In this document: positions 34,554 to 44,076 of the stretch, piece by piece | Numbering within the stretch: the stretch's first letter is position 1 | Layout: every line of letters starts with the position of its first letter | Origin: Desulfobacteraceae bacterium | Lineage (GTDB): Bacteria > Desulfobacterota > Desulfobacteria > Desulfobacterales > Desulfosarcinaceae | Reading direction: 5' to 3' | DNA: 64,000 nt | Assembly (NCBI GenBank): GCA_013003715.1 | Contig: JABDIN010000094.1 | Location: 1-64,000 of the forward strand | Translations under genes and position numbers: made by a program | The notes under the pieces: generated by a model | The model's database searches: none | What the model was told of the DNA's origin: nothing | Seen by the model: the letters and a program-made list of their open reading frames with translations, nothing else

Positions 34554-35212
34554 AGCAGATTGCCCCTTCCATACTTTCCGCAGACTTTTCCCGGTTGGGG
34601 GAGGAAATCAAAGCGGTTGAAGCAGCCGGTGCCGACTGGATCCATGTGGATGTGATGGATGGCCACTTTGTCCCGAACATTACCATGGGCCCCCTGGTCG
34701 TGAAGGCGGCCAAAAAAGTAACGACCCTGCCCATCGATGTTCATTTGATGATCGAAAATGCGGATCGCTATATCCGCGACTTTGCGTCAGCTGGTGCGGA
34801 TTATGTCTCCGTTCATGTGGAAACATGTCCTCATCTTGAACGCACCATTCAATTGATTCGCGACAATGGGGCCAGGCCCGGTGCTGTCCTGAATCCGGCC
34901 ACGCCCCTGAATACCCTGGAATGGATCCTGGAAGACCTTGATTTTGTTCTCATCATGAGTGTAAATCCCGGTTTCGGCGGCCAGGCATTCATTCCATCCA
35001 GCCTCGATAAGATTCGACAGCTCAAAAAAATGATCCTGGAACGAGGTGATTCAGTGGTCATACAGGTAGATGGCGGTGTGAACAACGGGACCATCGCCGA
35101 TCTGTCAGCGGCGGGCGCAGATGTATTCGTCGCCGGTTCGGCGATCTTCGGCAGTCCGGATTACGCGGCCGCCATTTCCTCATTTCGTCAAAAATTGGGG
35201 GCCGGAACATGA
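34550..35212 (+). CDS. rpe: Ribulose-phosphate 3-epimerase
   Basis: 220 residues, the family length. It interconverts ribulose 5-phosphate and xylulose 5-phosphate in the pentose phosphate pathway. Visible motifs are [32 protein letters not shown] (metal ligands and catalytic Asp), [25 protein letters not shown] and [10 protein letters not shown] with the second catalytic Asp. It overlaps its neighbours by 4 nt on both sides. Confidence 0.95.
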   Translation: MKQIAPSILSADFSRLGEEIKAVEAAGADWIHVDVMDGHFVPNITMGPLVVKAAKKVTTLPIDVHLMIENADRYIRDFASAGADYVSVHVETCPHLERTIQLIRDNGARPGAVLNPATPLNTLEWILEDLDFVLIMSVNPGFGGQAFIPSSLDKIRQLKKMILERGDSVVIQVDGGVNNGTIADLSAAGADVFVAGSAIFGSPDYAAAISSFRQKLGAGT

Positions 35213-35664
35213 CAACAGCCCAAAAGCGCATCATGGTCATCCACGGACCGAACTTGAATCTGCTGGGTAAACGCGAGCCGGATATTTACGGCCATACAAC
35301 CCTGGAAGCCATCGATGCGGAGATCGCCGAGAAGGCGAAGCAGCTCAATCTGTCGGTGACCTTCTTTCAGTCCAACCATGAAGGCGCCATCGTGGACATA
35401 ATCCAGGCCACCATGGATCATGAAAACGGATTGATCATCAACCCGGCCGCCTATACCCATACCAGTGTGGCCATCCGGGATGCACTGCAGATGCTGACCA
35501 TACCGATCATAGAGGTTCACCTGTCCAATATTTACAAAAGGGAGGACTTCCGTCACCGCTCGCTGACCGCTGCGGCGGCTACGGCTCAGGTGGCCGGATT
35601 TGGGGCGAGGGGTTACCTGCTGGCGCTGGAGGGTCTGATGCACCTGCTCGCCACGTCATCGTAA
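35209..35664 (+). CDS. aroQ: Type II 3-dehydroquinate dehydratase
   Basis: 151 residues. It dehydrates 3-dehydroquinate to 3-dehydroshikimate. The family motifs are clear: [48 protein letters not shown] and [16 protein letters not shown]. The catalytic Tyr (in DIYG) and His (in VHLSN) are present. It is the last gene of the plus-strand block and faces a minus-strand lipoprotein gene 11 nt away. Confidence 0.95.
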   Translation: MTTAQKRIMVIHGPNLNLLGKREPDIYGHTTLEAIDAEIAEKAKQLNLSVTFFQSNHEGAIVDIIQATMDHENGLIINPAAYTHTSVAIRDALQMLTIPIIEVHLSNIYKREDFRHRSLTAAAATAQVAGFGARGYLLALEGLMHLLATSS

Positions 35665-35675
35665 CCCGACAATCC

Positions 35676-36197
35676 TCACGGCAATGCCAATTCCCCGCGA
35701 TTCCGCCCGGTCTGGTCGACCACGCGGATTTTAGTAAACCCGGTGTTGGGCAGCTTCACGGCCATGCACGGGTGGGTGATAACCTGTGCGAGAAAGGCGT
35801 CCGGAGGAGGTTCCATCCATTCCACTGTCACGACGGCGGTGCCATCCAAAACAGGCACCCGGCTTTGGGCCAAACCCAGGGAATATCCGGATGTGTTTTT
35901 CGTTCCCATGTCTATCACCAACACACCTTCGTGTTCAAAATCCACAGCATAGCTGCCGCAATCGCCGCTGCCGATGGTTTTCCGGGGAAAACGGCGGCAG
36001 AATTGTTCGAACGCCACGGCATCGGAGATCCAGCTCAATCCCGAACGCCGGTTCTCCACGGCATAATGTTGTCGGGTGAACAACTCGTGGGCGTTGATAT
36101 TTCCGGAATGATCGGCATTCAGGCCGGTATCCCGGCAACCGGGTATCGCTACCATCAGCAGCGAAAAAAAGATCAGCAGACGGGCAATTGTTTTCAT
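35676..36197 (-). CDS. PrcB-like lipoprotein
   Basis: 173 residues with a lipoprotein signal peptide (MKTIARLLIFFSLLMVAIPGC). The mature part has the pattern of the PrcB C-terminal domain: VLVIDMGTKNTSGYSLGLAQ, VTVEWMEPPPDAFLAQVITHPCMAVKLP. In Treponema denticola, PrcB is the lipoprotein subunit of the dentilisin (PrtP) protease complex. Here the gene directly follows, by 3 nt and on the same strand, a subtilisin-family lipoprotein protease, which strongly supports a functional pair at the cell surface or in the periplasm. Confidence 0.7.
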   Translation of the reverse strand: MKTIARLLIFFSLLMVAIPGCRDTGLNADHSGNINAHELFTRQHYAVENRRSGLSWISDAVAFEQFCRRFPRKTIGSGDCGSYAVDFEHEGVLVIDMGTKNTSGYSLGLAQSRVPVLDGTAVVTVEWMEPPPDAFLAQVITHPCMAVKLPNTGFTKIRVVDQTGRNRGELALP

Positions 36198-36200
36198 GGC

Positions 36201-38876
36201 TTATCTCCGGATACGTTTCGCATCGTCCATACGCCGCATGGGCATCGGTTCTCCATCGACGGATGAGACGGACAAGGGCAAGGTGGTTCTGAAACCGGTG
36301 GTGAAGTCCAATCCGGCGGTATCGGCATCGACCTCGATCATGAACGGTTGGAGATACGAACTGTAAGCACTTACGGCTTCCCCGTTATCGCCCAGATAGT
36401 AATCATTATTCAAATCCGTACCGGCATAAATAAAATAGTTACCAGCGCGTACATTGGTGAATTCATATGCGTACCTTCCGGATTCAGCTTCTATACCGGC
36501 ATCGCTGACCACGTTCCAGACACCGTTGAGCAGGTCATCCCCATCGACCAGCAGTACATAGTGATAACCGGCATCTGCATTCGGGTCCGCTACCATGGAC
36601 TGGGCACTAAGCGTGACAATAACCGTATTCATTGAAAAATCAACTGGCTCATAAGTAATGGTTGCGTAGAATACACCTGCACCCATGGCATCAAGCATAT
36701 CTCGATCAACTGTGGCTTGGTATTGACCGAGTTTAAATGCATCAATACTCGACCCGGTCACCGTCAACCAAGCCTGATTGCTGACAGGATCGTTAATTTC
36801 TAATTCATCACCGCCAAGCTTCTCAGCCGTCATTTGAAAACTGTCTTCTCCGGAGCCTATATTGTAATAGTTCGGAGACACCGACAACACCGTGGGAGCG
36901 CCGTTCTGAACGGCATATACCGCTTTTTGCGCATTTATCAGGCCGTGTCCGTAGCTATTGTCCCGGCCGGCTGTCCCCAGGTCATCTGTGATTTCTCCAC
37001 TGATGAGATACGCATCAAAATCATCGGGTGTCATGGCGGGATCGAGATTCTTCATCAATGCCGCCACACCCGCCACATGGGGTGCAGCCATGGACGTTCC
37101 CATCAAAAATGCATAGGTGTATTCAGGATCGGATGTCGATACGGAATCATCTCCGATGGTGCTCAGCACGCCGTCGGTATACCCATCGTTGTTCAAATCC
37201 CCCTGGTCGCCGCCCGGCGCCGCCACATCGATGGAGCCGCCGAAATTAGAATATGAGGCCAGGGTGCGCTGGATGTCCACCGCGCTCACCGACACCACGC
37301 CGGTATAGGCGGCCGGATATTTGGGCGTGCTGGTGCGTTCGTTTCCGGCGGCCGCGATGATAATGACGCCCGCGTTTCTGGCGGCGGTGATCGCCTCCAG
37401 CTCGGCCTGGGAGGAACCGCTGTGGCCGATACTCATATTGATGATATCGGCGGCTTCGGCGGGTACGGGCTTGGTACCATTGGCAATGCCCGCGGCGTAA
37501 TAGATGGAATTGATCACATCGGTAAGAACACCGCCGGCTTTACCCAGGGCCCGCACCGGCATGATCCGGGTGGTGCCCCGGCCGACGCCGGCGACGCCGA
37601 CAGAATTATTAGTTTCCGCGGCAATAGTGCCTGCCACATGGGTGCCGTGGAAGGAGGAGTTGCCGATATCGCCGTCACCGGGATCGTCCGGATCGTCGTC
37701 CACCCCGTCTCCATCCCCGGCACTGGCCACATTTTCAATAAAATCGTATCCATCAACCAATCTATCGGCCAGGTCCGGATGATTCACCAATACCCCGGTA
37801 TCGATGACCGCCACAATGACTTCTCCGCTGTCCGGAGGCACATCCCACGCCTCGGACAGGTGAATCAGGTCATAGTGCCATTGCAAGTCAAAATATTCGT
37901 CATCAGGATCGGCAAAGGCGTATACCCGGTAGTTGGGTTCGGCATAGGCCACATCCGGGCGGTCCCGGAGTGCCTTGATCACCTTCAGGGTGTCCATTTT
38001 TTTCTGCATTTCCGGATCTGTGATCGGTACCGAAGGGATGCCGGTGCCCTGAACCGGATCGATGCCCAGTGACCGGAATACAGCAGTTTTCTGTTGATCC
38101 GTATCGAATTTCACCAGAATGGCAGGTCCCACGGACGCGTTTTTGACAACGAATCCCTGGGATTTGGCAAGAGCGGTTTTCGTTTGTGCGGCGGAAGAGA
38201 TATCGGCACCTGGGATGAACTTAACAATGGCTTCGCCGGGCACAAAATCAGAACTGAGTCTCAGGCCGCTGCCCGAGGACGAAATCGTGGATTGCCCGAT
38301 GGTGAGGGTGTAATTCGATGCACCGGAGATTATCTTCACTTCAATGTAGTAATCGTCATCGGTAGGTATGGTCAAGGTAGCTGAATCCGTAATACCGGGC
38401 TCCGAAACCACCACGGTAGAGGTGTCACTGGTGGTGTATAAAAAAAAATCGAAAACCGCATCTGAGTCTGCAACAAACAGGGTGATGGTTTCGTCCGCTT
38501 CAAGGTAAGCCGTATATATATCCTTTATATCACCGGCTATCCTGGATCGTCCGGTCGCACCGGCCATGGACCTGTTCGCATAACCGCCAACGGTGGCGGG
38601 GTTGTCGAGTTCCTGTGCATTGGCAAAATCGTCATTGGCGGCATATTCGGCCAAGGGATCGTTGACATCACTGTCGATGGCCATGTTGGCTTCCGCCAGG
38701 ATGGTCCCGCTGACGGTGTATCTTGGCGTCGGTGTAGGGTCATCTCCTCCTCCACTGCCGCCGCCGGAACAACCGGCAAGGGACAGGAGCAGCATACTGG
38801 TGATAAAAAGACCGATGGCGAATACATGTCGGGAAAGCACGTGGAAGGATATGGGATAAACAATTGTTTTTTTCAT
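36201..38876 (-). CDS. Subtilisin-family (S8) lipoprotein protease with PPC domain
   Basis: 891 residues. The lipobox is LSLAGC (C36). Residues about 108-195 form a pre-peptidase C-terminal-like (PPC) domain at the N-terminal side (SRIAGDIKDIYTAYLEADETI ... SNYTLTIG). A propeptide-like region follows (FVPGEAIVKF), then the S8 catalytic domain with D359 (VAVIDTG), H413 (HGTHVAG), N512 (AAAGNE) and S595 (GTSMAAPH). The C-terminal 230 residues are beta-rich. All catalytic residues are intact. It should be exported and lipidated; the PrcB-like gene follows at 3 nt. Confidence 0.93.
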   Translation of the reverse strand: MKKTIVYPISFHVLSRHVFAIGLFITSMLLLSLAGCSGGGSGGGDDPTPTPRYTVSGTILAEANMAIDSDVNDPLAEYAANDDFANAQELDNPATVGGYANRSMAGATGRSRIAGDIKDIYTAYLEADETITLFVADSDAVFDFFLYTTSDTSTVVVSEPGITDSATLTIPTDDDYYIEVKIISGASNYTLTIGQSTISSSGSGLRLSSDFVPGEAIVKFIPGADISSAAQTKTALAKSQGFVVKNASVGPAILVKFDTDQQKTAVFRSLGIDPVQGTGIPSVPITDPEMQKKMDTLKVIKALRDRPDVAYAEPNYRVYAFADPDDEYFDLQWHYDLIHLSEAWDVPPDSGEVIVAVIDTGVLVNHPDLADRLVDGYDFIENVASAGDGDGVDDDPDDPGDGDIGNSSFHGTHVAGTIAAETNNSVGVAGVGRGTTRIMPVRALGKAGGVLTDVINSIYYAAGIANGTKPVPAEAADIINMSIGHSGSSQAELEAITAARNAGVIIIAAAGNERTSTPKYPAAYTGVVSVSAVDIQRTLASYSNFGGSIDVAAPGGDQGDLNNDGYTDGVLSTIGDDSVSTSDPEYTYAFLMGTSMAAPHVAGVAALMKNLDPAMTPDDFDAYLISGEITDDLGTAGRDNSYGHGLINAQKAVYAVQNGAPTVLSVSPNYYNIGSGEDSFQMTAEKLGGDELEINDPVSNQAWLTVTGSSIDAFKLGQYQATVDRDMLDAMGAGVFYATITYEPVDFSMNTVIVTLSAQSMVADPNADAGYHYVLLVDGDDLLNGVWNVVSDAGIEAESGRYAYEFTNVRAGNYFIYAGTDLNNDYYLGDNGEAVSAYSSYLQPFMIEVDADTAGLDFTTGFRTTLPLSVSSVDGEPMPMRRMDDAKRIRR

Positions 38877-39136
38877 TAGCGGTCATTACCTCTGAGCATT
38901 GTTATAAATAAAAAAATTCACATAAACCCTATATTATAAATTGAAATATTATAAATCAAATTCTGAATTCGGCACATAAAAAAGTTCGTACCGCTGAATT
39001 CTTGTTTTTAGTTGACGGGCCACAAACAATGGGAGAACGCAAAGTTCATGCCGAATTCAGCGGGCTGGAATTTTGGAAATGAACATGTTATCAACCTCGA
39101 ATCATCCATATATGGTGGTGAAAAATTATCAAATCG
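38877..39136. other. Divergent promoter region with long-spaced inverted repeat
   Basis: 260 nt between the protease gene and the SprT-like gene. CTGAATTCGGCA (38963-38974) and TGCCGAATTCAG (39049-39060) form a perfect 12-nt inverted repeat 74 nt apart. The repeat could be paired operator sites or the ends of a small element. Promoters for both genes must lie here; none is assigned. Confidence 0.45.
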
Positions 39137-40297
39137 ATGTCCCTGATGGGGTGGCATACCATGGATACTCAATGCGATTTACGTCAAAAAATTGAACACC
39201 GGATTCTCAAAGGTCTCGACTGCGAATGGAAAGCGGCGGCGGACAGCATTGAACCGCCCTATCAGGGCCGGTTGAAAATGCCGATGTTCCGTCTTGAAAA
39301 TATGGAACGTCAACTCGGTGCGTGGTCGTCTCACACCCGGGAAATACGGCTAAGCCGGCAATTCGTCATGACTTATCCATGGGATGCCGTGCGTGAAGTC
39401 TTGCACCATGAAATGGCCCATCAATTCAGCCATGAGGTCCTGAACGCATCGCCGTCCCTTGAGCCGCCGCACGGATCATCCTTCAGGACGGCCTGTCAAA
39501 TCCTGCGGGCCAATCCAAAAGCATCGGGTCATTATCGCCCTTTGCAGGACCGCATTTCCAGCCGCAATCAAAACGAACCGGACCGGATTATGCGACGAAT
39601 CCGCAAACTGATGTCCCTGGCGCAAAGCAGCAATCCGAATGAAGCTGAAGCGGCGATGGTCAAGGCCCATCAATTGATCACCAGGCACAATGTGGATCTG
39701 ATCCGTTCTCAACAGGAATTGTCCTATGCGAGTATATTCATCGGCCGGCCCGCCCTACGCCACTTTCGCGAAACCTATCAGCTTGCCAATCTGCTCATAG
39801 CACATTTTTTCATAAAAGGCATATGGGTACCGGCCTATGTGATGGAAAAAGAAAAATTGGGCCGGGTACTGGAGATCTCCGGAACACCTGAAAATGTTGA
39901 AATCGCCGCCTATGTCCATGATTGCGTGGTTCGATACATCGAATCCCAATGGACGGCATACCGGCAACGGCAAGGCCATAAATTGAACCGCTATCGTAAA
40001 ACCGATTTTGCCGTGGGCATCATTGACGGATTCCGCGAGAAACTGGAGATGAAAACCAATGACCACAGGTTGATGGCAACGGCAACACACGCGCTGATAA
40101 AAGTCGAGGACGCCCGGCTCAACGCCTACATTAAAGAACGATATCCTTATGTCACCTCTTTCCGCCGGGATGGCGGCCGGCAGGATGACCGGGTTTTAAA
40201 AGACGGTATGGATGTCGGGCGGCAATTGATCATATCAAAGGGAATAACGGAAAGGAAAACCACTGCGAAACCGCTGCTCGTGGAGCCACCGACCTGA
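39137..40297 (+). CDS. SprT-like metallopeptidase domain with DUF2786
   Basis: 386 residues. The N-terminal half has REVLHHEMAHQFSHE, an HExxH zinc motif as in SprT-like proteins. Around residue 150 a DUF2786 region starts (IRKLMSLAQSSNPNEAEAAMVKAHQLITRHNVD), followed by its usual helical tail (ISGTPENVEIAAYVHDCVVRYIESQW). SprT-type proteins act on DNA-protein crosslinks in eukaryotes, but bacterial members are not characterised. The start could be 39137, 39146 or 39161. Confidence 0.8.
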   Translation: MSLMGWHTMDTQCDLRQKIEHRILKGLDCEWKAAADSIEPPYQGRLKMPMFRLENMERQLGAWSSHTREIRLSRQFVMTYPWDAVREVLHHEMAHQFSHEVLNASPSLEPPHGSSFRTACQILRANPKASGHYRPLQDRISSRNQNEPDRIMRRIRKLMSLAQSSNPNEAEAAMVKAHQLITRHNVDLIRSQQELSYASIFIGRPALRHFRETYQLANLLIAHFFIKGIWVPAYVMEKEKLGRVLEISGTPENVEIAAYVHDCVVRYIESQWTAYRQRQGHKLNRYRKTDFAVGIIDGFREKLEMKTNDHRLMATATHALIKVEDARLNAYIKERYPYVTSFRRDGGRQDDRVLKDGMDVGRQLIISKGITERKTTAKPLLVEPPT

Positions 40298-40331
40298 AGA
40301 GAATAACAATTCAATGCTGCAAGCATTTCAG

Positions 40332-40362
40332 ATTTCAGGGGGTAAGAAATACCCCCTGAAAT
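40332..40362. terminator. Bidirectional hairpin between convergent genes
   Basis: ATTTCAGGGGGTA (40332-40344) and TACCCCCTGAAAT (40350-40362) form a perfect 13-bp stem with a 5-nt loop, midway between two convergent stops. It should end transcripts in both directions even without long U-tracts. Confidence 0.75.
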
Positions 40363-40420
40363 CGGGTACCGGTCATTCGACAACTATGTGGGGTCGCAAA
40401 TTCACGCGCACCGAATCACA

Positions 40421-42046
40421 TCAGTTTTTTTTCCAATAGGGATCGATCAAGTCCTCAAAAATCGTCATGGCGGCTGAAGATCCCTGCCCCGTGGCGGTGA
40501 CAATCTGTTTGTAGCCGCCCTCGACATCGCCCGCGGAATAGACACCGGGAATGTTGGTCCGGTGCTTCTCATCGTGTTTGATATATCCTTCTTCATTGAG
40601 TTCAATACCCATTTTAACGGCCAGGTCCACTGCCGGTGAATAGCCGATGGCGATAAATACCCCATCCAGCGGCATTTCCGATACCGAACCATCCCGGGTG
40701 TTCTTCAGCAGGACACCGGACACTTTCTCCTTTCCCAATATTTCCTGGACCTGCCTGTCCCACATCACCGCAATCTGGCTGAGTTCCAATTGTTTGATCA
40801 GAAATTCCTGAGCGCGAAGGCTATCCCGGCGATGTACCAGGGTTACATCTACCCCCATGTTTTTAAGATGCAGGGCTTCGGTCACAGCACTGTTCCCTCC
40901 CCCGACCATGATTACCTTCTTGCCTTTGAACAACGGGCCATCACACGTACTGCAATAGCTGACACCTCGTCCCGACAACCGGGTTTCTCCCGGAACACCA
41001 ATGGTGTTGTGACTGGCGCCGGTGGCCAGCAACAATGTTTTGGTTTTAAATTTACGTCTGGATGTCTGAACGGTGATCGGAAAGCCCGCCTCGATCCCCA
41101 CAACCTCCTCACCCTGAAAAATCTGTACATACTGAAGGGCGTGGGTCACCATGATATCCACCAGGGACTTGCCGCCGATCTGAGGGTAACCCGGATAGTT
41201 TTCAACAATGGGGGTGGTGGCCACCTGTCCGCCCAGCGCGCCCTTTTCAATGACAGCAGCATTCAACCCGCTCCGCACGGCATATATACCCGCCGAAAGA
41301 CCGGCCGGGCCGCCGCCGATGATTACCAGATCATTTTCCACCAGTTCGGCATCGCTATCGGGAATGAAGATGGTTTGGGCCTCGAGTTTTTCCAGGGAGG
41401 AGACAAAAACCTCCTCCTGTTGAGCGCCCTGACCGATCAACAGGTCATTTGCATACGCCTGGGGTACGGAATGGGCTGAGTATTGTTCGGCCAGGTCCGG
41501 GCGGCATTGAATATCAATGATTTCAAGGGAGATCAGGTCCGGTTTTTCAACAACCGCTCTGACCGCATTTACCGCCTCCTGCGGACAATAGGGGCACGAG
41601 GGGCTCACAAATACCTTGACGGCCCTTGGCGAAGTGATACGTTCAAGCACTTTTTTGGATTGATCCGACAGATTGCTCTTTCCCAGTCCAACCAGGATCA
41701 GGGTTTCAAGGAGAATTCTCGCCTCCTCACCCATGGGTGCGCCGATCCATCGAATGGAGAATTTCTCAGGTGAAATTAACAGCGTGGGGGAACTGTCAAC
41801 GTGCCACTTGCTTGCCAATTCATGGTGCAGATTGTATTCTCGAAAATTGATTCTATCAGTGAACTCTCTGAACGCCCGTACCACCTGCCGCGTAGATTGA
41901 CTGAAAACATCATCCTTTGCGGGATCCGTGAACAGGTACAGGTCGATATCATTGGGCAGCTGCTCAAATGTAGTTCGAAGTTGTTGAATGAATGCACGTT
42001 CGTCTGCGGCAGGCGCTCCGGCATTCATTTGCATTTGATTTGACAT
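40421..42046 (-). CDS. AhpF-like FAD disulfide reductase with two N-terminal thioredoxin folds
   Basis: 541 residues; GAGGGAG precedes the ATG. Residues 1-225 form two thioredoxin folds, the second with redox C151-P-Y-C154, as in AhpF and archaeal PDO. The thioredoxin-reductase part follows: FAD site GGGPAGLSAGIYA (about 244), redox C365-S-T-C368 (CSTCDGPLFKGK), NAD(P)H site GGGNSA and the final GVYSAGDVEGG. It should move electrons from NAD(P)H to a peroxiredoxin or other disulfide partner. No ahpC is adjacent. Confidence 0.9.
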   Translation of the reverse strand: MSNQMQMNAGAPAADERAFIQQLRTTFEQLPNDIDLYLFTDPAKDDVFSQSTRQVVRAFREFTDRINFREYNLHHELASKWHVDSSPTLLISPEKFSIRWIGAPMGEEARILLETLILVGLGKSNLSDQSKKVLERITSPRAVKVFVSPSCPYCPQEAVNAVRAVVEKPDLISLEIIDIQCRPDLAEQYSAHSVPQAYANDLLIGQGAQQEEVFVSSLEKLEAQTIFIPDSDAELVENDLVIIGGGPAGLSAGIYAVRSGLNAAVIEKGALGGQVATTPIVENYPGYPQIGGKSLVDIMVTHALQYVQIFQGEEVVGIEAGFPITVQTSRRKFKTKTLLLATGASHNTIGVPGETRLSGRGVSYCSTCDGPLFKGKKVIMVGGGNSAVTEALHLKNMGVDVTLVHRRDSLRAQEFLIKQLELSQIAVMWDRQVQEILGKEKVSGVLLKNTRDGSVSEMPLDGVFIAIGYSPAVDLAVKMGIELNEEGYIKHDEKHRTNIPGVYSAGDVEGGYKQIVTATGQGSSAAMTIFEDLIDPYWKKN

Positions 42047-42592
42047 ATCTCACTCCCTCACATCCGTTTTATATGGTCGAATTAACATTACCCATGGTCG
42101 TTCCGGTGGTTCTAGTGGGTAATTTCCCTTGCGTAGCCAACTGAACCGATCTATTAAGATAAGGTATTTTGTCCGTGAATCAAGTTCCCTAAAGGGGAAT
42201 TGTAAATTCATCTGACTATTAGAGGGATCGGGGAGTTTTTAATAAGAAACGGGGGGCAAGCGGGTTGGGTGATTTTTCAGCACGCTTGTGCATTGTTTGA
42301 ATGCTTTAGGAACCGTTGGTAAAAAACAAGGCAATAGAGACATGTCAATTTGCACGTGTTGTTTCTATATAATTCAAACTTCTGTATTCATAGAATAAAT
42401 ACTGTTTTTTAGTTACGAGTCCTGGAGCATGAGTTTGCACAACGGAATGAAACATTATCCAATACGCGGCCCAATGGGAAAAGCACCCCGGCACCTCGAT
42501 TATTTATTACGCCTATAGAGCAACCACATGATGGTTTGGATACAAATCCGGCTCATTTTTTTATCGTCAACACCTCAATGGGATCATCTGAA
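42047..42592. other. Intergenic stretch holding dispersed repeat copy 1
   Basis: About 545 nt upstream of both the AhpF-like gene (minus) and yvcK (plus). Half of it is the 274-nt repeat at 42223-42496. Outside the repeat nothing further is recognised; promoters for both genes must be here. Confidence 0.5.
42223..42496 (+). repeat. 274-nt dispersed repeat, copy 1
   Basis: It matches 54951-55224 over the whole length, in the same orientation, with many substitutions and small compensating indels. Conserved blocks include GCAAGCGGGTTGGGTGATTT, TTTTTTAGTTACGAGTCCT and GAGTTTGCACAACGGAATGA. A short frame reading (A/S)TLVHCLNALG.VGKKQGN.DM.IC.CC is open in both copies, but its start is broken in copy 1 by a one-base difference. 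Confidence 0.85.
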
Positions 42593-43579
42593 ATGCCCTC
42601 AACACCTATACGCATTGTAACCATCGGCGGCGGTAGCGGCCAATACGCTTTATTGTCCGGACTTCGGGATGTTAACAACACCATAATCAGTGCTGTGGTG
42701 TCGATGATGGACAGCGGTGGCAGCACGGGTCGTCTGCGAGACGAGTTAGGCACCCTGCCACCGGGTGATGTATTGAAATGTTTGATAGCCCTCTCACCCC
42801 ATCGAGACTTAATGCGCTCCATACTGCAAAAACGATTTCAGCAGGAAAGGCGGTTAAGGGGTCATACCGCCGGAAATATCCTCCTGACGATGCTGTCCAA
42901 CTATACCGGCAATTTCATCGGCGGTATCCGTGCCATGGCGGAAATCATGGCGGTAAAAGGTGATATTTTACCGGTCACCATCGACAAGGCGACGCTGGTG
43001 GCCGAACTGACCGACGGGAGCCGGATTTACGGTGAAGGGGCCATTGATGAACCCCGGGGCGATCAACGAAAAAAAATAAGTGATGTCTTCCTGGTCCCCC
43101 ATCACAGCGATGCCATTTCGGTATATCCGCCGGTGATTGACGCTATTCGGTCGGCATCGTTCATCATCATGGGGCCTGGGGATCTTTACACCAGCATCAT
43201 CCCCAACCTTATCGTTCCGGGATTGAAAGAAGCACTGCGGCAGTCCGAAGCACCCTTAATCTTTATTATTAATATCATGACAAAATACGGCGAAACATTT
43301 CAATTCAAAGCGTCAGATTTCGTGAAAAAACTTGAAGAATTCGCCGGAAGACCCATCGATATCATTATCTATAATAATCGACGGCCGGAATCCCGCGTGA
43401 TGGCATTGTATGCAAACCAAAAAGCGGAGTTCGTGACCATAGACGATACATTGCCCGTTTGGCAAAATTACAAAGTGATATCCGGCGACCTAGTGGAATA
43501 CTCAGAAAATATTATCCGTCACGATTCCAGCAAATTATCCAATGTAATTCAGCAAATTATCAAGGGAGATCATCAGTGA
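42593..43579 (+). CDS. yvcK: YvcK/CofD-like gluconeogenesis factor
   Basis: 328 residues from the ATG at 42593 (GGGA 9 nt upstream); in-frame ATG 42578 and TTG 42536 are alternatives. It starts IVTIGGGSGQYALLSGLRD, then SMMDSGGSTGRLRDELGTLPPGDVLKCLIAL and IMGPGDLYTSIIPNLIVPGL, the family signatures. YvcK proteins bind UDP-sugars and influence cell-wall precursor supply and growth on gluconeogenic carbon. It overlaps the next gene by 4 nt (GTGA). Confidence 0.9.
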   Translation: MPSTPIRIVTIGGGSGQYALLSGLRDVNNTIISAVVSMMDSGGSTGRLRDELGTLPPGDVLKCLIALSPHRDLMRSILQKRFQQERRLRGHTAGNILLTMLSNYTGNFIGGIRAMAEIMAVKGDILPVTIDKATLVAELTDGSRIYGEGAIDEPRGDQRKKISDVFLVPHHSDAISVYPPVIDAIRSASFIIMGPGDLYTSIIPNLIVPGLKEALRQSEAPLIFIINIMTKYGETFQFKASDFVKKLEEFAGRPIDIIIYNNRRPESRVMALYANQKAEFVTIDDTLPVWQNYKVISGDLVEYSENIIRHDSSKLSNVIQQIIKGDHQ

Positions 43580-44076
43580 AACGCCAACGTCCCCCGATCA
43601 TCGGCGTCATGGGTGGCGGGGATGTCGATGAGACCACGGCTGAATCGGCATATGAATTGGGGACTCTAATCGCCCGAAACGGATGGGTATTGCTCAATGG
43701 CGGCCGGAACGCGGGAGTCATGCAAGCGTCGGCAAAAGGGGCCGCCGCTGCCGGTGGACTGACCATTGGTATTCTGCCGGATGATCACAAGGGTCGCGCC
43801 TCGGAATTCATCCGGATACCGATTCTTACCGGCATGGGGCACGCCCGGAACATCATCAACATTTTAAGCAGCGATGTGGTGGTGGCGTGTGCCGGCGGTG
43901 CCGGAACAATATCCGAAATAGCCATTGCCGTGAAACAATCAAAACCGTTGATTCTGCTGAATTTCATGATCAATGATATGGTGGGGGAAAATGTTGCAAA
44001 AGGTCGGGTATTCAGTGTCCGGACACCGGCACAAGCCATCGCAAAAATAAGGACGATCTTGAATATACCGGGTTAA
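43576..44076 (+). CDS. TIGR00725/LOG-like Rossmann protein
   Basis: 166 residues from the GTG at 43576, with AAGGGAG 7 nt upstream and overlapping the yvcK stop. A longer open frame exists but overlaps yvcK. It shows IGVMGGGDVDE, LLNGGRNAGVMQASAKGAAAAGG (the PGGxG-like fold of LOG/molybdenum-carrier proteins), ILPDDHKGRASEFI, and VACAGGAGTISEIAIAVKQSKPLI. The family is related to lysine decarboxylase-like (LOG) nucleotide-binding proteins; its function is not settled. Its stop overlaps that of ispD on the other strand. Confidence 0.82.
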   Translation: MKRQRPPIIGVMGGGDVDETTAESAYELGTLIARNGWVLLNGGRNAGVMQASAKGAAAAGGLTIGILPDDHKGRASEFIRIPILTGMGHARNIINILSSDVVVACAGGAGTISEIAIAVKQSKPLILLNFMINDMVGENVAKGRVFSVRTPAQAIAKIRTILNIPG

